From Clostridiaceae bacterium Marseille-Q4149 (GTDB lineage: Bacteria > Bacillota > Clostridia > Oscillospirales > Oscillospiraceae): a stretch of 64,000 bases of DNA. The stretch spans positions 1,736,001 through 1,800,000 of the forward strand of contig CP073691.1 in the NCBI GenBank assembly GCA_018228685.1, given 5' to 3'. Shown here piece by piece: positions 1 through 8,597 of the stretch. How positions within the stretch are numbered: the stretch's first letter is position 1; each line of letters opens with the position of its first letter. Below the pieces are notes generated by a model. It was given only the letters and a program-made list of their open reading frames with translations, ran no database searches and had not been told where the DNA came from. The translations under genes and the position numbers were made by a program.

Positions 1-798
1 CTCCCGCATACAGTCAAGCACAAAGCGGATATGCTCGCCGTCTAGTTTCATAAACTTTGACTTCACAAGCTCTGCCGGGTAGTCGTCCCCCGCAATCCGT
101 ACCCGCTTTCTGGCGGTGCATACGGTTTCAAGCATGAGGTCTACAATCTCGTCCAGCCTGTCACTGTCAAACTTCATGTCCTGTTTGAGAATGTGGTAGT
201 CGATATTGTCCTTGATGATTTCCCGGTATATATCAACTGCGCTCTGTGCTGCCGCTTCCGTTCCTTTCCGTTCCGGCGGCGCAGCCGCTTCTCTGCAAGG
301 AGAGGGGTTAGGGGAAAGGATAGGAATGGAATGGGTACTTGATAAATCTGTATTTGATTTTTCTTTTTTTGGTAAGTCAGTTCTTTGTATATCTTTATTT
401 AATTGCGTTGGATTTTCCAACGTAGGTTTTTCCAATGTTGGTTTTTCCTGCATTGGATTATCCAATGTTGGATTTTCCAATGTAGGTAAATCCGGCGTAG
501 GCGGCTGCGGCTGCTCGAATATCACATAGTCCGCGCCCCGCAAGCGTCCTTTCTCGTCGCGCTCCCTTGAACGGACGATATACCCGGCGCGTTCAAGTTC
601 CTTAATGGCTTCGCGGATAGCGTCTATCTTCTCCCGGTTGATAAGGGATAAGCCTTTCAAGGTGTAGTCCCAATCTTCGGGGAGTGACAGCATTTGCGAC
701 AACAGCCCCTTTGCCTTTAGGGAAAGCTCCTTGTTGCGTAGGTGGTGGTTGCTCATTACGGTATAGCCCTTGTTTCGTTCCACTCTGAAAACTGCCAT
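1..798 (-). CDS. RepA-like replication initiator (DUF6017 type), partial
   Basis: The open frame starts at ATG 798 and runs off the left edge, giving 266 codons without a stop. The N-terminus (MAVFRVERNKGYTVMSNHHL, then LSLKAKGLLSQMLSLPEDWDY) is the winged-helix replication-initiator domain found on integrative conjugative elements and plasmids of Firmicutes. This domain would bind the element origin. Residues of roughly 95-125 form a low-complexity linker with repeated TLENP/TLDNP/TLEKP units. The last part (VDIYREIIKDNIDYHIL and following) matches the C-terminal DUF6017-like region. Base composition is more AT-rich than the chromosome to the right, which fits a transferred element. Family naming is from recognition of the sequence, so the exact subfamily is uncertain. 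Confidence 0.8.
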   Translation of the reverse strand, partial: MAVFRVERNKGYTVMSNHHLRNKELSLKAKGLLSQMLSLPEDWDYTLKGLSLINREKIDAIREAIKELERAGYIVRSRERDEKGRLRGADYVIFEQPQPPTPDLPTLENPTLDNPMQEKPTLEKPTLENPTQLNKDIQRTDLPKKEKSNTDLSSTHSIPILSPNPSPCREAAAPPERKGTEAAAQSAVDIYREIIKDNIDYHILKQDMKFDSDRLDEIVDLMLETVCTARKRVRIAGDDYPAELVKSKFMKLDGEHIRFVLDCMRE

Positions 799-822
799 AG
801 TTCATAGCTCCTTTGCTTTGGA

Positions 823-940
823 TTTGTTACGCAGTAGAAGCGCGGTTTCGGGGGATAAGGTATAAATCCCTTTCCGCGCCAGATACGCGCCCGGAAAACC
901 GCTTGTAGCAAGGCTTTTTCTGCCCCTACTGCGTAACAAA
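823..940. repeat. 15-bp perfect inverted repeat upstream of the RepA-like gene
   Basis: TTTGTTACGCAGTAG at 823-837 is repeated exactly inverted at 926-940, with about 88 bp between. A second, 10-bp hairpin (AAGCGGCGTT / AACGCCGCTT) lies at 952-961 and 988-997. The repeats sit just upstream of the initiator gene, where origin or copy-control sites often lie; that role is an inference. No confident gene was found between 799 and 1032. Confidence 0.6.
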
Positions 941-1032
941 GGGCATGAAAAAAGCGGCGTTCCTGTTCTCCCATGTAGAGAGTAAGAAACGCCGCTTCTG
1001 CGTCGTATTCAGTTTTTAGTACAATACCCTGC

Positions 1033-2598
1033 TTGTCCGTCGCTCGAAAAACCTTGATTTTCCAGTGTTTTCAAAAGTATCGTTATCTAACGTCAGCTTT
1101 CAATCGCCCAGCCTTTGAACAGATGATGGATGACATGAGCAACGGCGACATCGCCGTCATCATCACAAAGGATCTTTCCCGCCTTGGAAGAAACCAACTG
1201 CACACCGGTCTTTATATCGAGGAGATATTCCCTTCCAATGATGTGCGCTACATCGCTGTCAACGACAATGTTGACACCAAGTATGAAAACAGCAACGAGC
1301 TGATGCCTTTCAAGAATTTGTTCAATGAATGGCACGTGCGGGACTGCAGCCGCAAGGTGCGGAATGTAGTGAACGCCAAGGCACAGCGGGGAATCCGGGT
1401 GGGGACACGAGCTCCTTACGGCTACCGCAAGGGTGCAACCAAGGACTCTCCTCTGTTGGTGGATGAGGAGGCGGCGGCTGTCGTCAAACGCATCTTCGCC
1501 ATGTGCGCCGGCGGAATGGGACCAGCCCAGATTGCAAAGCAGCTCAAGAAAGAATGCATCTACAGTCCATCCATGTACGCCTATACGAAATTCGGCACAT
1601 CCCATTCCGGGCTGAATGCAGAGCGGCCCTACAACTGGACTGGCGACATGGTGGCGGATATGCTTCAGAACATGGTCTACCTTGGGCACACGGTCAACCT
1701 TCGCTACAGCACCAAGTCCTACAAGGACAAAAAACGATGTGAACGCCCCAAATCAGAGTGGCTTATCTTTGAGAATACTCATGAAGAGCTGGTGGATCAG
1801 GAAACCTGGGATATCGTACAGGAGGTGCGATCTCATAAGCGCCGCCGCACGAATATGGATGAGCAGAATATGTTCTCTGGATTGGTGTATTGTGCGGACT
1901 GCGGTAAGCCCATGGTATTGCACCGGGCGCACACCATGAAGCCGGAACAGAATCATTTCACCTGCCGCACCTACAAGAAGGACGGGGCAGAAGTGTGTAG
2001 CGCTCACTATATCCGGGAAGTGGCACTGAAGGAAATCGTGCTGGAAACAATCCGCAGAGCCACAGAGTTTGCCAGGAGCGACCCGGAGCGGTTCGCCGCA
2101 TATATTCAGCAAAAGCAATCTACTGAGGTGGCAAAGGAGATCCGGGGGGTGGAACGGGAATTGTCCACGATGCGGAAACGGGATGGCGAACTGGATGTAG
2201 TGTTCAAGCGGATGTATGAGGACAGCGCCTTGGGACGGGTGAGCAATGAGCAGTTCCGTTTGCTGTCTGAGGCATACTCCAAGGAGAAAGCGCAGCTGGC
2301 CGAAGCCATCCCTGCCACGGAGGAGCGCCTGGAGAAACTACGCAGTAGCATGGCCAACGCCAAGAACTTCATCGCCAAGGCCAGAAAGTTCACCGACATG
2401 ACGGAACTGACTCCGGAACTGCTCCGCACCTTTGTGGCGAAAATCATCGTGTATGAGAAAGAGGTCAAATACTCCAAGCACGCACCGCAGAAGATCCACA
2501 TCTGTTTTCGGGACTTCAACCTCAACGAGACAGACGATATGCTTCTATGCGGAGAGACAACAGAAAAGGCAGACAGTACAATTGCACTGCCTGCCTAA
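1033..2598 (+). pseudogene. Large serine recombinase lacking its catalytic N-terminus
   Basis: From F23 (position 1099, FNRPAFEQMMDDM) the 521-residue frame is a typical large serine recombinase. It has the end of the resolvase fold (VIITKDLSRLGRNQL), the recombinase domain (RAPYGYRKG and following), a zinc ribbon (CADCGKPM...FTCRTY), a coiled coil near residues 345-445, and the DUF4368-like C-terminus. The first ~22 residues, read from a TTG codon, do not resemble the family. The expected opening with the catalytic serine (YSRLS-like) and the first half of the resolvase domain are absent. The junction lies close to 1095-1100. Without the serine nucleophile the protein should be inactive, so it is called a pseudogene. 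It probably once mobilised the element at the left edge. Confidence 0.85.
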
Positions 2599-2656
2599 TC
2601 CGAGGACACGCTTCAAGGCACCCCTATCAGGAGTAGCCGAAGGCCCTGCCTGCTTT

Positions 2657-3058
2657 TTATCGTGCCCGGAGCGCTGGGGCGTCCAGGTCCCGATAGGTTT
2701 TCACGATGATGACGGCGGAGATGACGATCTGGAAGAATTTCATGACGATGTCCACCACCGCCATGGGGATCTGGGCATACTGCTCCTGACCGAACACCGG
2801 GCCCAGGGCCATGCTGACAAAGGCGCAGCAGCCGTCCCCCACCATCACGGCGATGGCCAGGGCCACCACCGTCAGGGGGAACACCACCGTGTTGGCGGCG
2901 TTGCCGTAGGACCCCAGATAGTCGGCGTTGGCAATGAAGATCTGGTCCACGATGTTGTACAAGGCCCCCACCAGCAGGGAGATCACGCAGGGAACGGCGT
3001 AGCGTCCCATGAGCCGCCCCACACGCTCCGTTCCCAGAAAATCGTTGGAGCGTTCCAT
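2657..3058 (-). pseudogene. MATE efflux transporter remnant
   Basis: Residues 1-95 (MERSNDFLGTERVGRLMGRY through VGDGCCAFVS) are the classic start of a MATE family Na+/H+-drug antiporter. The frame then jumps to a segment that reads like a much later helix (FGQEQYAQIPMAVVDIVMKF) and ends after 133 residues in unrelated sequence. A full MATE protein is about 450 residues. The fragment therefore carries an internal deletion and is truncated at the side facing the recombinase. A simple reading is that an element carrying the recombinase inserted into, or excised imprecisely from, this transporter gene. A consensus promoter is still present upstream. Confidence 0.75.
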
Positions 3059-3170
3059 AAAATATCACTTTCCTTCCTGCAAAATCCCCGGAGACGGGCA
3101 TTTTTGCCGCAAAAAAAGCGCGGCGCTTCTGCAACCGGATTTACGCAGAAACGCCACACGCTGTGGAATC

Positions 3171-3199
3171 AGTATATCAGATTTTGGGAAAACCTGCAA
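3171..3199 (-). promoter_or_regulatory. Sigma-A promoter of the MATE remnant
   Basis: On the minus strand TTGCAG (3199-3194) and TATACT (3176-3171) are separated by 17 bp, about 110 bp upstream of the MATE start codon. Confidence 0.6.
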
Positions 3200-3279
3200 A
3201 TGGTGGTTGTGTGCAAAAATCGGCTCCCGTCCGGCGGCCCGGAATGGACGATTTTCACAATGACCCCCGGCAGGAGGTC

Positions 3280-4071
3280 TTATTTTGCATACAGCAGCCC
3301 GATGAGCCAGTTCAGCGTCCGTCCCGGCAGGATCCGGGTCAGGAATACAAAGAACTGATAGTCCAGCCGGATGGTATAGATGGGCTTGGGCCGCCGCCTC
3401 ATGGCCACCCGGGCGATGAACGCCCCGGCCTTGGCGGGGTCCATGCCATTCTGCTCATCGTGCTCCATCCGCTGGACGGACCGGCCGATGCGGCCGCCGT
3501 ACACGTCGTCGCCCTCCATGGTTTTCACCCGGGCGGCGGTGAAGCCCGTGTGAATATCTCCGGGCTGCACGGCGCACACCGTGATGCCAAAGGGCCGCAG
3601 CTCATTGGCCAGGGCCATGGTATAGGCGTTCACCGCCGCCTTTCCGGCGGAGTAATACGCCTGGAAGGGAATGGGGCAGGGCGCCGCCACGGAGCTGAGG
3701 TTCACGATGCGGCCCCGGCCCGCCTGGCGCATATGGGGGATGACGGCCTTGTTCATCCGCACCATGCCGAAGAAGTTCACGTCCAGCAGGCGCTGGGCCT
3801 CCGCCGTGTCGGTGAACTCCACCGCCCCGGAGATGCCGAAGCCCGCGTTATTCACCAGCACGTCAATGCGCCCGGCCCGGTCCATGATCTCCGCCACGGC
3901 GGAGCGGACCTGGGCCTCGTCGGTGATATCGCAGCGGATGTGGTGCAGGCCCTCCACCCCCTGTTCCCGGCGGCTCAGCTCATACACGGTATAGCCCGCA
4001 TCCCGCAGATACAGGGCCGTGGCCCTGCCGATGCCGGAGGTCCCTCCGGTGATGACGGCGATCTCACTCAT
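3280..4071 (-). CDS. SDR-family oxidoreductase, 3-ketosphinganine-reductase-like
   Basis: This 263-residue short-chain dehydrogenase has the TGGTSGIG nucleotide-binding loop (residues 8-15), NNAG (74-77), catalytic serine near 126-127 and YxxxK (Y140, K144). An arginine pair after beta-2 (SRR) suggests NADP(H). The C-terminus (LDYQFFVFLTRILPGRTLNWL) is hydrophobic and may touch the membrane, as in classical SDRs that act on lipids. The start codon lies inside the end of the upstream alpha-oxoamine synthase gene (8-bp overlap), so the two are translationally coupled. Reduction of the 3-keto product of that synthase is the natural guess. The substrate is inferred from context, and other keto-reductase roles remain possible. 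Confidence 0.8.
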   Translation of the reverse strand: MSEIAVITGGTSGIGRATALYLRDAGYTVYELSRREQGVEGLHHIRCDITDEAQVRSAVAEIMDRAGRIDVLVNNAGFGISGAVEFTDTAEAQRLLDVNFFGMVRMNKAVIPHMRQAGRGRIVNLSSVAAPCPIPFQAYYSAGKAAVNAYTMALANELRPFGITVCAVQPGDIHTGFTAARVKTMEGDDVYGGRIGRSVQRMEHDEQNGMDPAKAGAFIARVAMRRRPKPIYTIRLDYQFFVFLTRILPGRTLNWLIGLLYAK

Positions 4072-5254
4072 GATCCTTCACCAGCACGTCCGCCATGATG
4101 TCCATGGCCTCGTCCAGCAGGGCCTCGGTATGGGTGGCCATATAGCTGGTCCGCAGCAGGGCCTCCCCCTCCGGGGTAGCCGGGGGCAGGGTGGGGTTCA
4201 CATACACGCCCCGGTCATAGATCTCCCGGGCCACCTCCAGGGTGTGATAGGTCTCGTAGGTATAGATGGGGATGATGGGCGTGGGGGCCGTCAGGGCGGA
4301 CTCCCGGATCTTCATGCCCCGGTCCGTCATGCCCTTGCGGGCATAGAGGCTCAGCTCCCGCAGCCGCTCCGGCAGCTCGGGATGCTGCTCCAGGTGCCGC
4401 AGGGCCGCCAGGGCCGTGGCGCAGTTGGCCGGGGGAATGGACGCCGAGAAGATGAAGGGCCGGGACGCGTGGCGCACAAAGTCCGCCACCTCCTCCGAGG
4501 CCGCCATGTATCCGCCCAGGGACGCCAGGGACTTGGAAAACGTGCCCATATAGATGTCCACCTGGTCCTCCAGGCCGAAGTAGCTGGCCGTACCCCGGCC
4601 GCCCTGGCCCAGAACGCCCAGGCCGTGGGCGTCGTCCACCATGACCCGTGCCCCGTACTTTTTGGCCAGGGCGCAGATCTCCGGCAGTTTGGCGATGTCG
4701 CCGCCCATGGAGAACACGCCGTCGGTGACGATCAGGGCGCCGTTCTTTTCCGGCACCCGCTGCAGGCACTTCTCCAGCTCCTCCATGTCGCTGTGGCGAT
4801 AGCGCAGCATCTTGCCGTAGCTCATCTGGCACCCGGCATAGATGGAGGCGTGATTCTCCCGGTCGCAGATGACGTAGTCATGCCGATCCACCAGGGCGCT
4901 GATGATGCCCACGTTGGACTGATACCCCGTGCCGAAGGTGACGATGCCGGGCTTGCGCAGGAACTTTCCCAGCTCCGCCTCCAGCTCCAGGTGCATCTCC
5001 AGAGTGCCGTTGAGGAACCGGGAGCCGCTGCACCCGGTGCCGTAGCGCTCCAGGGCGTGAATGCCCGCCTCCACCACGTCCGGGGCGATGGTCAGGCCCA
5101 GATAGTTGTTGGAGCCCAGCATAATGCGGCGCTTGCCCTCCATCTGCACCTCCACGTCCTGCCGGGATTGCAGCGCGTGAAAATAGGGATACACCCCCGC
5201 CTCCTTCAGCTCCTTGGCCAGGGACGGGGCATAGCATTTCTCGAAAATGTCCAT
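4064..5254 (-). CDS. Alpha-oxoamine synthase, serine-palmitoyltransferase-like
   Basis: This 396-residue PLP enzyme belongs to the family of 8-amino-7-oxononanoate synthase, 2-amino-3-ketobutyrate CoA ligase and serine palmitoyltransferase, which condense an amino acid with an acyl-CoA or acyl-ACP. It shows GSNNYLGL (47-54), YGTGCSGSRFLNGT, H135 stacking on PLP, VMVDDAHG (204-211) and the Schiff-base lysine K241 in TFSKSLASLGG. The N-terminus YPYFHALQS, the strings MVDDAHGLGV and GTFSKSLASLGG, and the end MATHTEALLDEAMD resemble Bacteroidetes serine palmitoyltransferases more than BioF. No biotin genes are nearby, and the only partner is an overlapping SDR. A strong promoter lies 80 bp upstream. 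Family assignment is firm, but sphingoid-base synthesis is an inference. Confidence 0.8.
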   Translation of the reverse strand: MDIFEKCYAPSLAKELKEAGVYPYFHALQSRQDVEVQMEGKRRIMLGSNNYLGLTIAPDVVEAGIHALERYGTGCSGSRFLNGTLEMHLELEAELGKFLRKPGIVTFGTGYQSNVGIISALVDRHDYVICDRENHASIYAGCQMSYGKMLRYRHSDMEELEKCLQRVPEKNGALIVTDGVFSMGGDIAKLPEICALAKKYGARVMVDDAHGLGVLGQGGRGTASYFGLEDQVDIYMGTFSKSLASLGGYMAASEEVADFVRHASRPFIFSASIPPANCATALAALRHLEQHPELPERLRELSLYARKGMTDRGMKIRESALTAPTPIIPIYTYETYHTLEVAREIYDRGVYVNPTLPPATPEGEALLRTSYMATHTEALLDEAMDIMADVLVKDHE

Positions 5255-5333
5255 GTAAGACCTCCTTGCTGATATGAAATATTAGATTTCATAGAGAAAA
5301 ACATCGAATTAACAGGGAATGATGATTCAATTT

Positions 5334-5364
5334 ATTATATACTGCCCCCCGCTTCCCTGTCAAC
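5334..5364 (-). promoter_or_regulatory. Sigma-A promoter of the oxoamine synthase/SDR operon
   Basis: On the minus strand TTGACA (5364-5359) is followed by TATATAAT; spacing is 17 bp to TATATA or 19 bp to TATAAT. A 7-bp inverted repeat (ATGAAAT / ATTTCAT at 5274-5280 and 5286-5292) lies between the promoter and the start codon and could be an operator. Confidence 0.7.
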
Positions 5365-5379
5365 CGGTGATTTGCGGGG

Positions 5380-5736
5380 TCACACGGACCGGGTGGCCAC
5401 CACGTCCACGCCGGTGCCCAGCACATTGGGGATCACCACGTCCCCGGCCTGCACCGGGGCCGTCAGCTGCACCCGGCACAGCGCCCGGGCCACATCCAGC
5501 ACCTTCTCCTTGGGCACCTCTCCGGCGGTGCGGACGGACACCACCGGCAGCGCGCCGCCGGACACCCGGACGGTGCCGGTGACGGTGCGGGCCGGGTGGG
5601 TGCACTCCTTCCGGGCGTATGCGTCCCCCCGGGGACAGGTGTTGCCGGTGACCCGGGTCACCTGGCTGCCGTCCATAACGGCGGTCAGCTGGCAGCCCAT
5701 GGGGCAGCCGATACACGTCAGCTCGCGGATGCTCAT
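5380..5736 (-). CDS. DUF1667 Cys-motif protein of a glycerol-3-phosphate-oxidase-like complex
   Basis: This 118-residue protein has four cysteines in its first third (C8, C11, C15 and C34, in TCIGCPMGC and NTCPRGD), the signature of DUF1667, which probably holds an Fe-S cluster or zinc. It is the last gene of a three-gene operon and overlaps the upstream flavoprotein by ATGA. In Firmicutes this trio, two flavoproteins plus a DUF1667 protein, is commonly annotated as a GlpA/GlpB-like glycerol-3-phosphate dehydrogenase. The small subunit may help pass electrons on, but its role is not established. Confidence 0.8.
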   Translation of the reverse strand: MSIRELTCIGCPMGCQLTAVMDGSQVTRVTGNTCPRGDAYARKECTHPARTVTGTVRVSGGALPVVSVRTAGEVPKEKVLDVARALCRVQLTAPVQAGDVVIPNVLGTGVDVVATRSV

Positions 5737-6992
5737 TGCGCTCCCTCCTCCACCTGAATGGTGATCTGCTTCAACCCCCGGGGCAGGTCCGCCCGCCGCA
5801 GGGTCAGCTGCTCCATCTCGCCGGGGCTGAGAATGCGCTTATGCACCCGGCGCAGCAGCCGTCCGTCCAGATAAACCGCCAGATCGGCGTCCCGATAGGG
5901 TTTGCCCACCCGGAACCGGACGGTGACGGTTTCCTCCATGGCCTCCGGGTCCAGATACTGGGGCACGGTGTACCGCACGCCGTTCTGCCCCGTCAGGCGG
6001 ACGGTCTTGCCCTCCCGCCGGTGCTCCAGCAAGTACCGGGCGGCGTTTTCCCCGGCCCGGGCCGCCTCCTGGGACACGAAGTCCACCAGATCGTGGACGT
6101 GCAGCACGTTGCCGCAGGCGAACACGCCGGGAACGGAGGTGGACAGATCGTCCCCTACCTCCGGCCCGCCGGTAACGGCGTCCAGCCGGACTCCGGCCTG
6201 CTGGCTCAGCTCGTTTTCCGGCAGCAGGCCCACCGACAGCAGCAACGTGTCGCAGGGGATGTCCCGCTCCGTCCCGGGGATGGGGCGGCGGTTCCCGTCC
6301 ACCTGGGCCAGAGTCACGCCCTCCAGCCGCTCCCGGCCGTGAATGTCCACCACGGTGGTGGACAGATACAGGGGAATGCCGAAATCCTCCAGGCACTGGA
6401 CGATGTTCCGCTTCAGGCCGCCGGAATAGGGCATCACCTCCGCCACCGCGTGGACCTTTGCCCCCTCCAACGTCATCCGCCGGGCCATGATCAGGCCGAT
6501 GTCGCCGCTGCCCAGGATCACCACGTCCCGGCCAGGCATCAGCCCCTCCATATTCACCAGCCGCTGGGCGGTACCGGCGGAGTAAATGCCCGCCGGGCGG
6601 CAGCCGGGGATGTTCAGGGCCCCCCGGGGCCGCTCCCGGCAGCCCATGGCCAGGATCACCGCATCGGCGTCCAGCTGCACCAGGCCCGTCTCCCGGCCCG
6701 TCAGCGTCAGCACCCGGTCCTGCGACAGGTCCAGCACCATGGTGTTCAGCAGGTACGGGATGTTCAGCTCCCGGACCTGGTCGGCAAACCGCCGGGCGTA
6801 TTCCGGCCCGGTAAGCTCTTGGGAAAAGGTGTGCAGGCCGAAGCCCGCGTGGATGCACTGGTTCAGAATACCGCCCAGCTCCCGGTCCCGCTCGATGATC
6901 AGCAGGTCCTCCACTCCGGCCTTCCGGGCGGCCGCGGCGGCGGCCAGCCCCGCAGGCCCGCCGCCGATGATGGCAAGCTGTACATGTTTCAT
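5733..6992 (-). CDS. FAD/NAD-binding oxidoreductase (GlpB-like subunit)
   Basis: The protein is 419 residues from the ATG at 6992. That start follows AAGGAGG at 7 nt, whereas the in-frame ATG at 6995 is only 4 nt from it. It has an N-terminal FAD site (AIIGGGPAGLAAA), the LNQCIHAGFGLH segment typical of this subfamily, a second Rossmann site for NAD(P) (VILGSGDIGLIMA) and a C-terminal FAD-contact motif (GVFACGNV). It is a pyridine-nucleotide-disulfide-oxidoreductase-like protein without the CxxxxC redox disulfide. It overlaps both neighbours by 1-4 bp, so the three products are likely made in equal amounts as a complex that oxidises glycerol-3-phosphate or a related hydroxyacid. Confidence 0.82.
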   Translation of the reverse strand: MKHVQLAIIGGGPAGLAAAAAARKAGVEDLLIIERDRELGGILNQCIHAGFGLHTFSQELTGPEYARRFADQVRELNIPYLLNTMVLDLSQDRVLTLTGRETGLVQLDADAVILAMGCRERPRGALNIPGCRPAGIYSAGTAQRLVNMEGLMPGRDVVILGSGDIGLIMARRMTLEGAKVHAVAEVMPYSGGLKRNIVQCLEDFGIPLYLSTTVVDIHGRERLEGVTLAQVDGNRRPIPGTERDIPCDTLLLSVGLLPENELSQQAGVRLDAVTGGPEVGDDLSTSVPGVFACGNVLHVHDLVDFVSQEAARAGENAARYLLEHRREGKTVRLTGQNGVRYTVPQYLDPEAMEETVTVRFRVGKPYRDADLAVYLDGRLLRRVHKRILSPGEMEQLTLRRADLPRGLKQITIQVEEGAQ

Positions 6993-8428
6993 CATGCTTC
7001 CTCCTTGGTCCGCCCGGCCAGCAGCCGGGATGCTCCGCCGTTTTTCGTCAGCTCCGTCTGGGGCACCCCCAGCTCCCGGGACAGGATCTCCATGACCCGT
7101 GGGGTGCAGAAGCCCCCCTGGCACCGGCCCATACCGGCCCGCACCCGGCGCTTCACCCCGTCCAGGGACCGGGCCCCGGGGGTGCGGTGGATAGCGTCCA
7201 CGATCTCGCCCTCGCTGATGCCCTCGCAGCGGCACACGATATTGCCGTAGGCGGGGTTTTCCGCCGCCAGACGCTGCCGCTCCTCAAAGGGCAGCTCCCG
7301 CAGGCGGACGATGTCCCGGCGCAGGGGGTCGAAGTCCGGCTTTTCCGCCGCCCCCAGATACGCCGCCGCCTGCTCCGCCAGATAGGCCCCGATGGCCGGG
7401 GCCGAGGACAGCCCCGGGGACTCGATGCCCAGGGCCTCGAAATACCCGGGCACGGGCTGGCCGATGCGGAAGTCGTCCTCCCCCTCCGCCAGATGGGCCC
7501 GCAGCCCGGCGAAGCTGGTGATCACGTCCCGCAGGGGCAGGCCCGGCACGCTTTTGCGGGCCATGTCCTGGGCATAGGCCAGTCCCTCCGCCGTGGTGGC
7601 GGTCAGGTCCCGCTGCTCCTGATCCGCAGCGGTGGGGCCCACCAACAGGTTGCCATGGACCGTAGGCGTTACCAGCACGCCCTTGCCCATGGGGCCCGGC
7701 AGCTGGAAAACGGTCCGCTGCACCAGGCCGCCGTCCTTCTTGTCCAGCAGGCAGTATTCACCCCGGCGGGGCACGATGCGGGCGGTATCGCTGCACACCT
7801 GGTTATGGAGCACATCGCCCCACACACCGGCGGCGCTGATTACGGCCCGGGTCTCCATGGTCCCCCGGTTGGTTTCCAGGGTATAGCCCGCCTGAGTCCG
7901 GCGGATGGTCTCCACCCGGGTGTCGAAGCGGAAGGTCACGCCGTTATGGGCGGCGTTTTCCGCCAGGGCGATGGTCATGCCAAAGGGGCAGATGATGGCG
8001 CTGGTGGGGGCGTACAGCGCGGCCACGGCCTTCTCCGACAGGGCGGGCTCCAGCTCATGGAGCCTGCCTCCCCGGAGGATCTCCAGGCCCTCCACGCCGT
8101 TGGCCCGGCCCCGCTGCAGAAGCTCCTCCAGCCGGGGCAGGCCCGCCTCCTCAAAGCACACCACCAGGGCCCCGTTGCGGCGATAGGGGAAGTCCAGCTC
8201 CCGGGACAGCGCCTCCATCCGGCGGCTGCCCTCCACGTTGAACCGGGCCTTCATAGAGCCGGTGGGGGCGTCGAACCCGGCGTGAACAATGGCGGAATTG
8301 GCCTTGCTGGTGCCCACGCATACGTCCTCTCCCTGCTCCACCAGGCAGATTTTCAGCTTCCAGCGGCTCAGCTCCCGGGCCACGGCGCAGCCCACCGCGC
8401 CGCCGCCGATGATGACGGCATCGTACAT
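6992..8428 (-). CDS. FAD-dependent glycerol-3-phosphate dehydrogenase-like (GlpA family)
   Basis: The protein is 478 residues starting at ATG 8428, preceded by AAGGAGA at 9 nt. A DAO-type FAD domain (YDAVIIGGGAVGCAVARELS) spans most of the protein. The C-terminal ~90 residues form a BFD-like [2Fe-2S]-type domain with four cysteines (IVCRCEGISEGEIVDAIHRT, then GMGRCQGGFCTPRV). This is the GlpA-type layout, in which a substrate dehydrogenase feeds electrons to companion subunits. It is the first gene of the three-gene operon. The substrate is probably glycerol-3-phosphate; 2-hydroxyglutarate or another hydroxyacid cannot be excluded from sequence. Confidence 0.82.
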   Translation of the reverse strand: MYDAVIIGGGAVGCAVARELSRWKLKICLVEQGEDVCVGTSKANSAIVHAGFDAPTGSMKARFNVEGSRRMEALSRELDFPYRRNGALVVCFEEAGLPRLEELLQRGRANGVEGLEILRGGRLHELEPALSEKAVAALYAPTSAIICPFGMTIALAENAAHNGVTFRFDTRVETIRRTQAGYTLETNRGTMETRAVISAAGVWGDVLHNQVCSDTARIVPRRGEYCLLDKKDGGLVQRTVFQLPGPMGKGVLVTPTVHGNLLVGPTAADQEQRDLTATTAEGLAYAQDMARKSVPGLPLRDVITSFAGLRAHLAEGEDDFRIGQPVPGYFEALGIESPGLSSAPAIGAYLAEQAAAYLGAAEKPDFDPLRRDIVRLRELPFEERQRLAAENPAYGNIVCRCEGISEGEIVDAIHRTPGARSLDGVKRRVRAGMGRCQGGFCTPRVMEILSRELGVPQTELTKNGGASRLLAGRTKEEA

Positions 8429-8542
8429 AGCGATCTCTCCTTTCCGTGAAAAAAGAGCCATGCCAAAGCCCGCCCGGTCTCCCGGACGTTCCCTGCGCAT
8501 GACTCAGACTCTCAATGCATTCCCATATTGGATTGTGACCCC

Positions 8543-8571
8543 ATTATACGCCCTGCGCCCCCGCTTGTCAA
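8543..8571 (-). promoter_or_regulatory. Sigma-A promoter of the GlpA-like operon
   Basis: On the minus strand a perfect TTGACA (8571-8566) and perfect TATAAT (8548-8543) are separated by 17 bp, 115 bp upstream of the start codon. Confidence 0.85.
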
Positions 8572-8597
8572 CGGCAAGCAGGGGCGCAGACGGCGCG

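Noticed and set aside
756..974. Small 72-codon minus-strand frame upstream of the RepA-like gene
   Set aside because: It overlaps the start of the RepA-like gene in another frame and spans the inverted repeat. No ribosome binding site or family supports it, although similar short frames occur in related elements.
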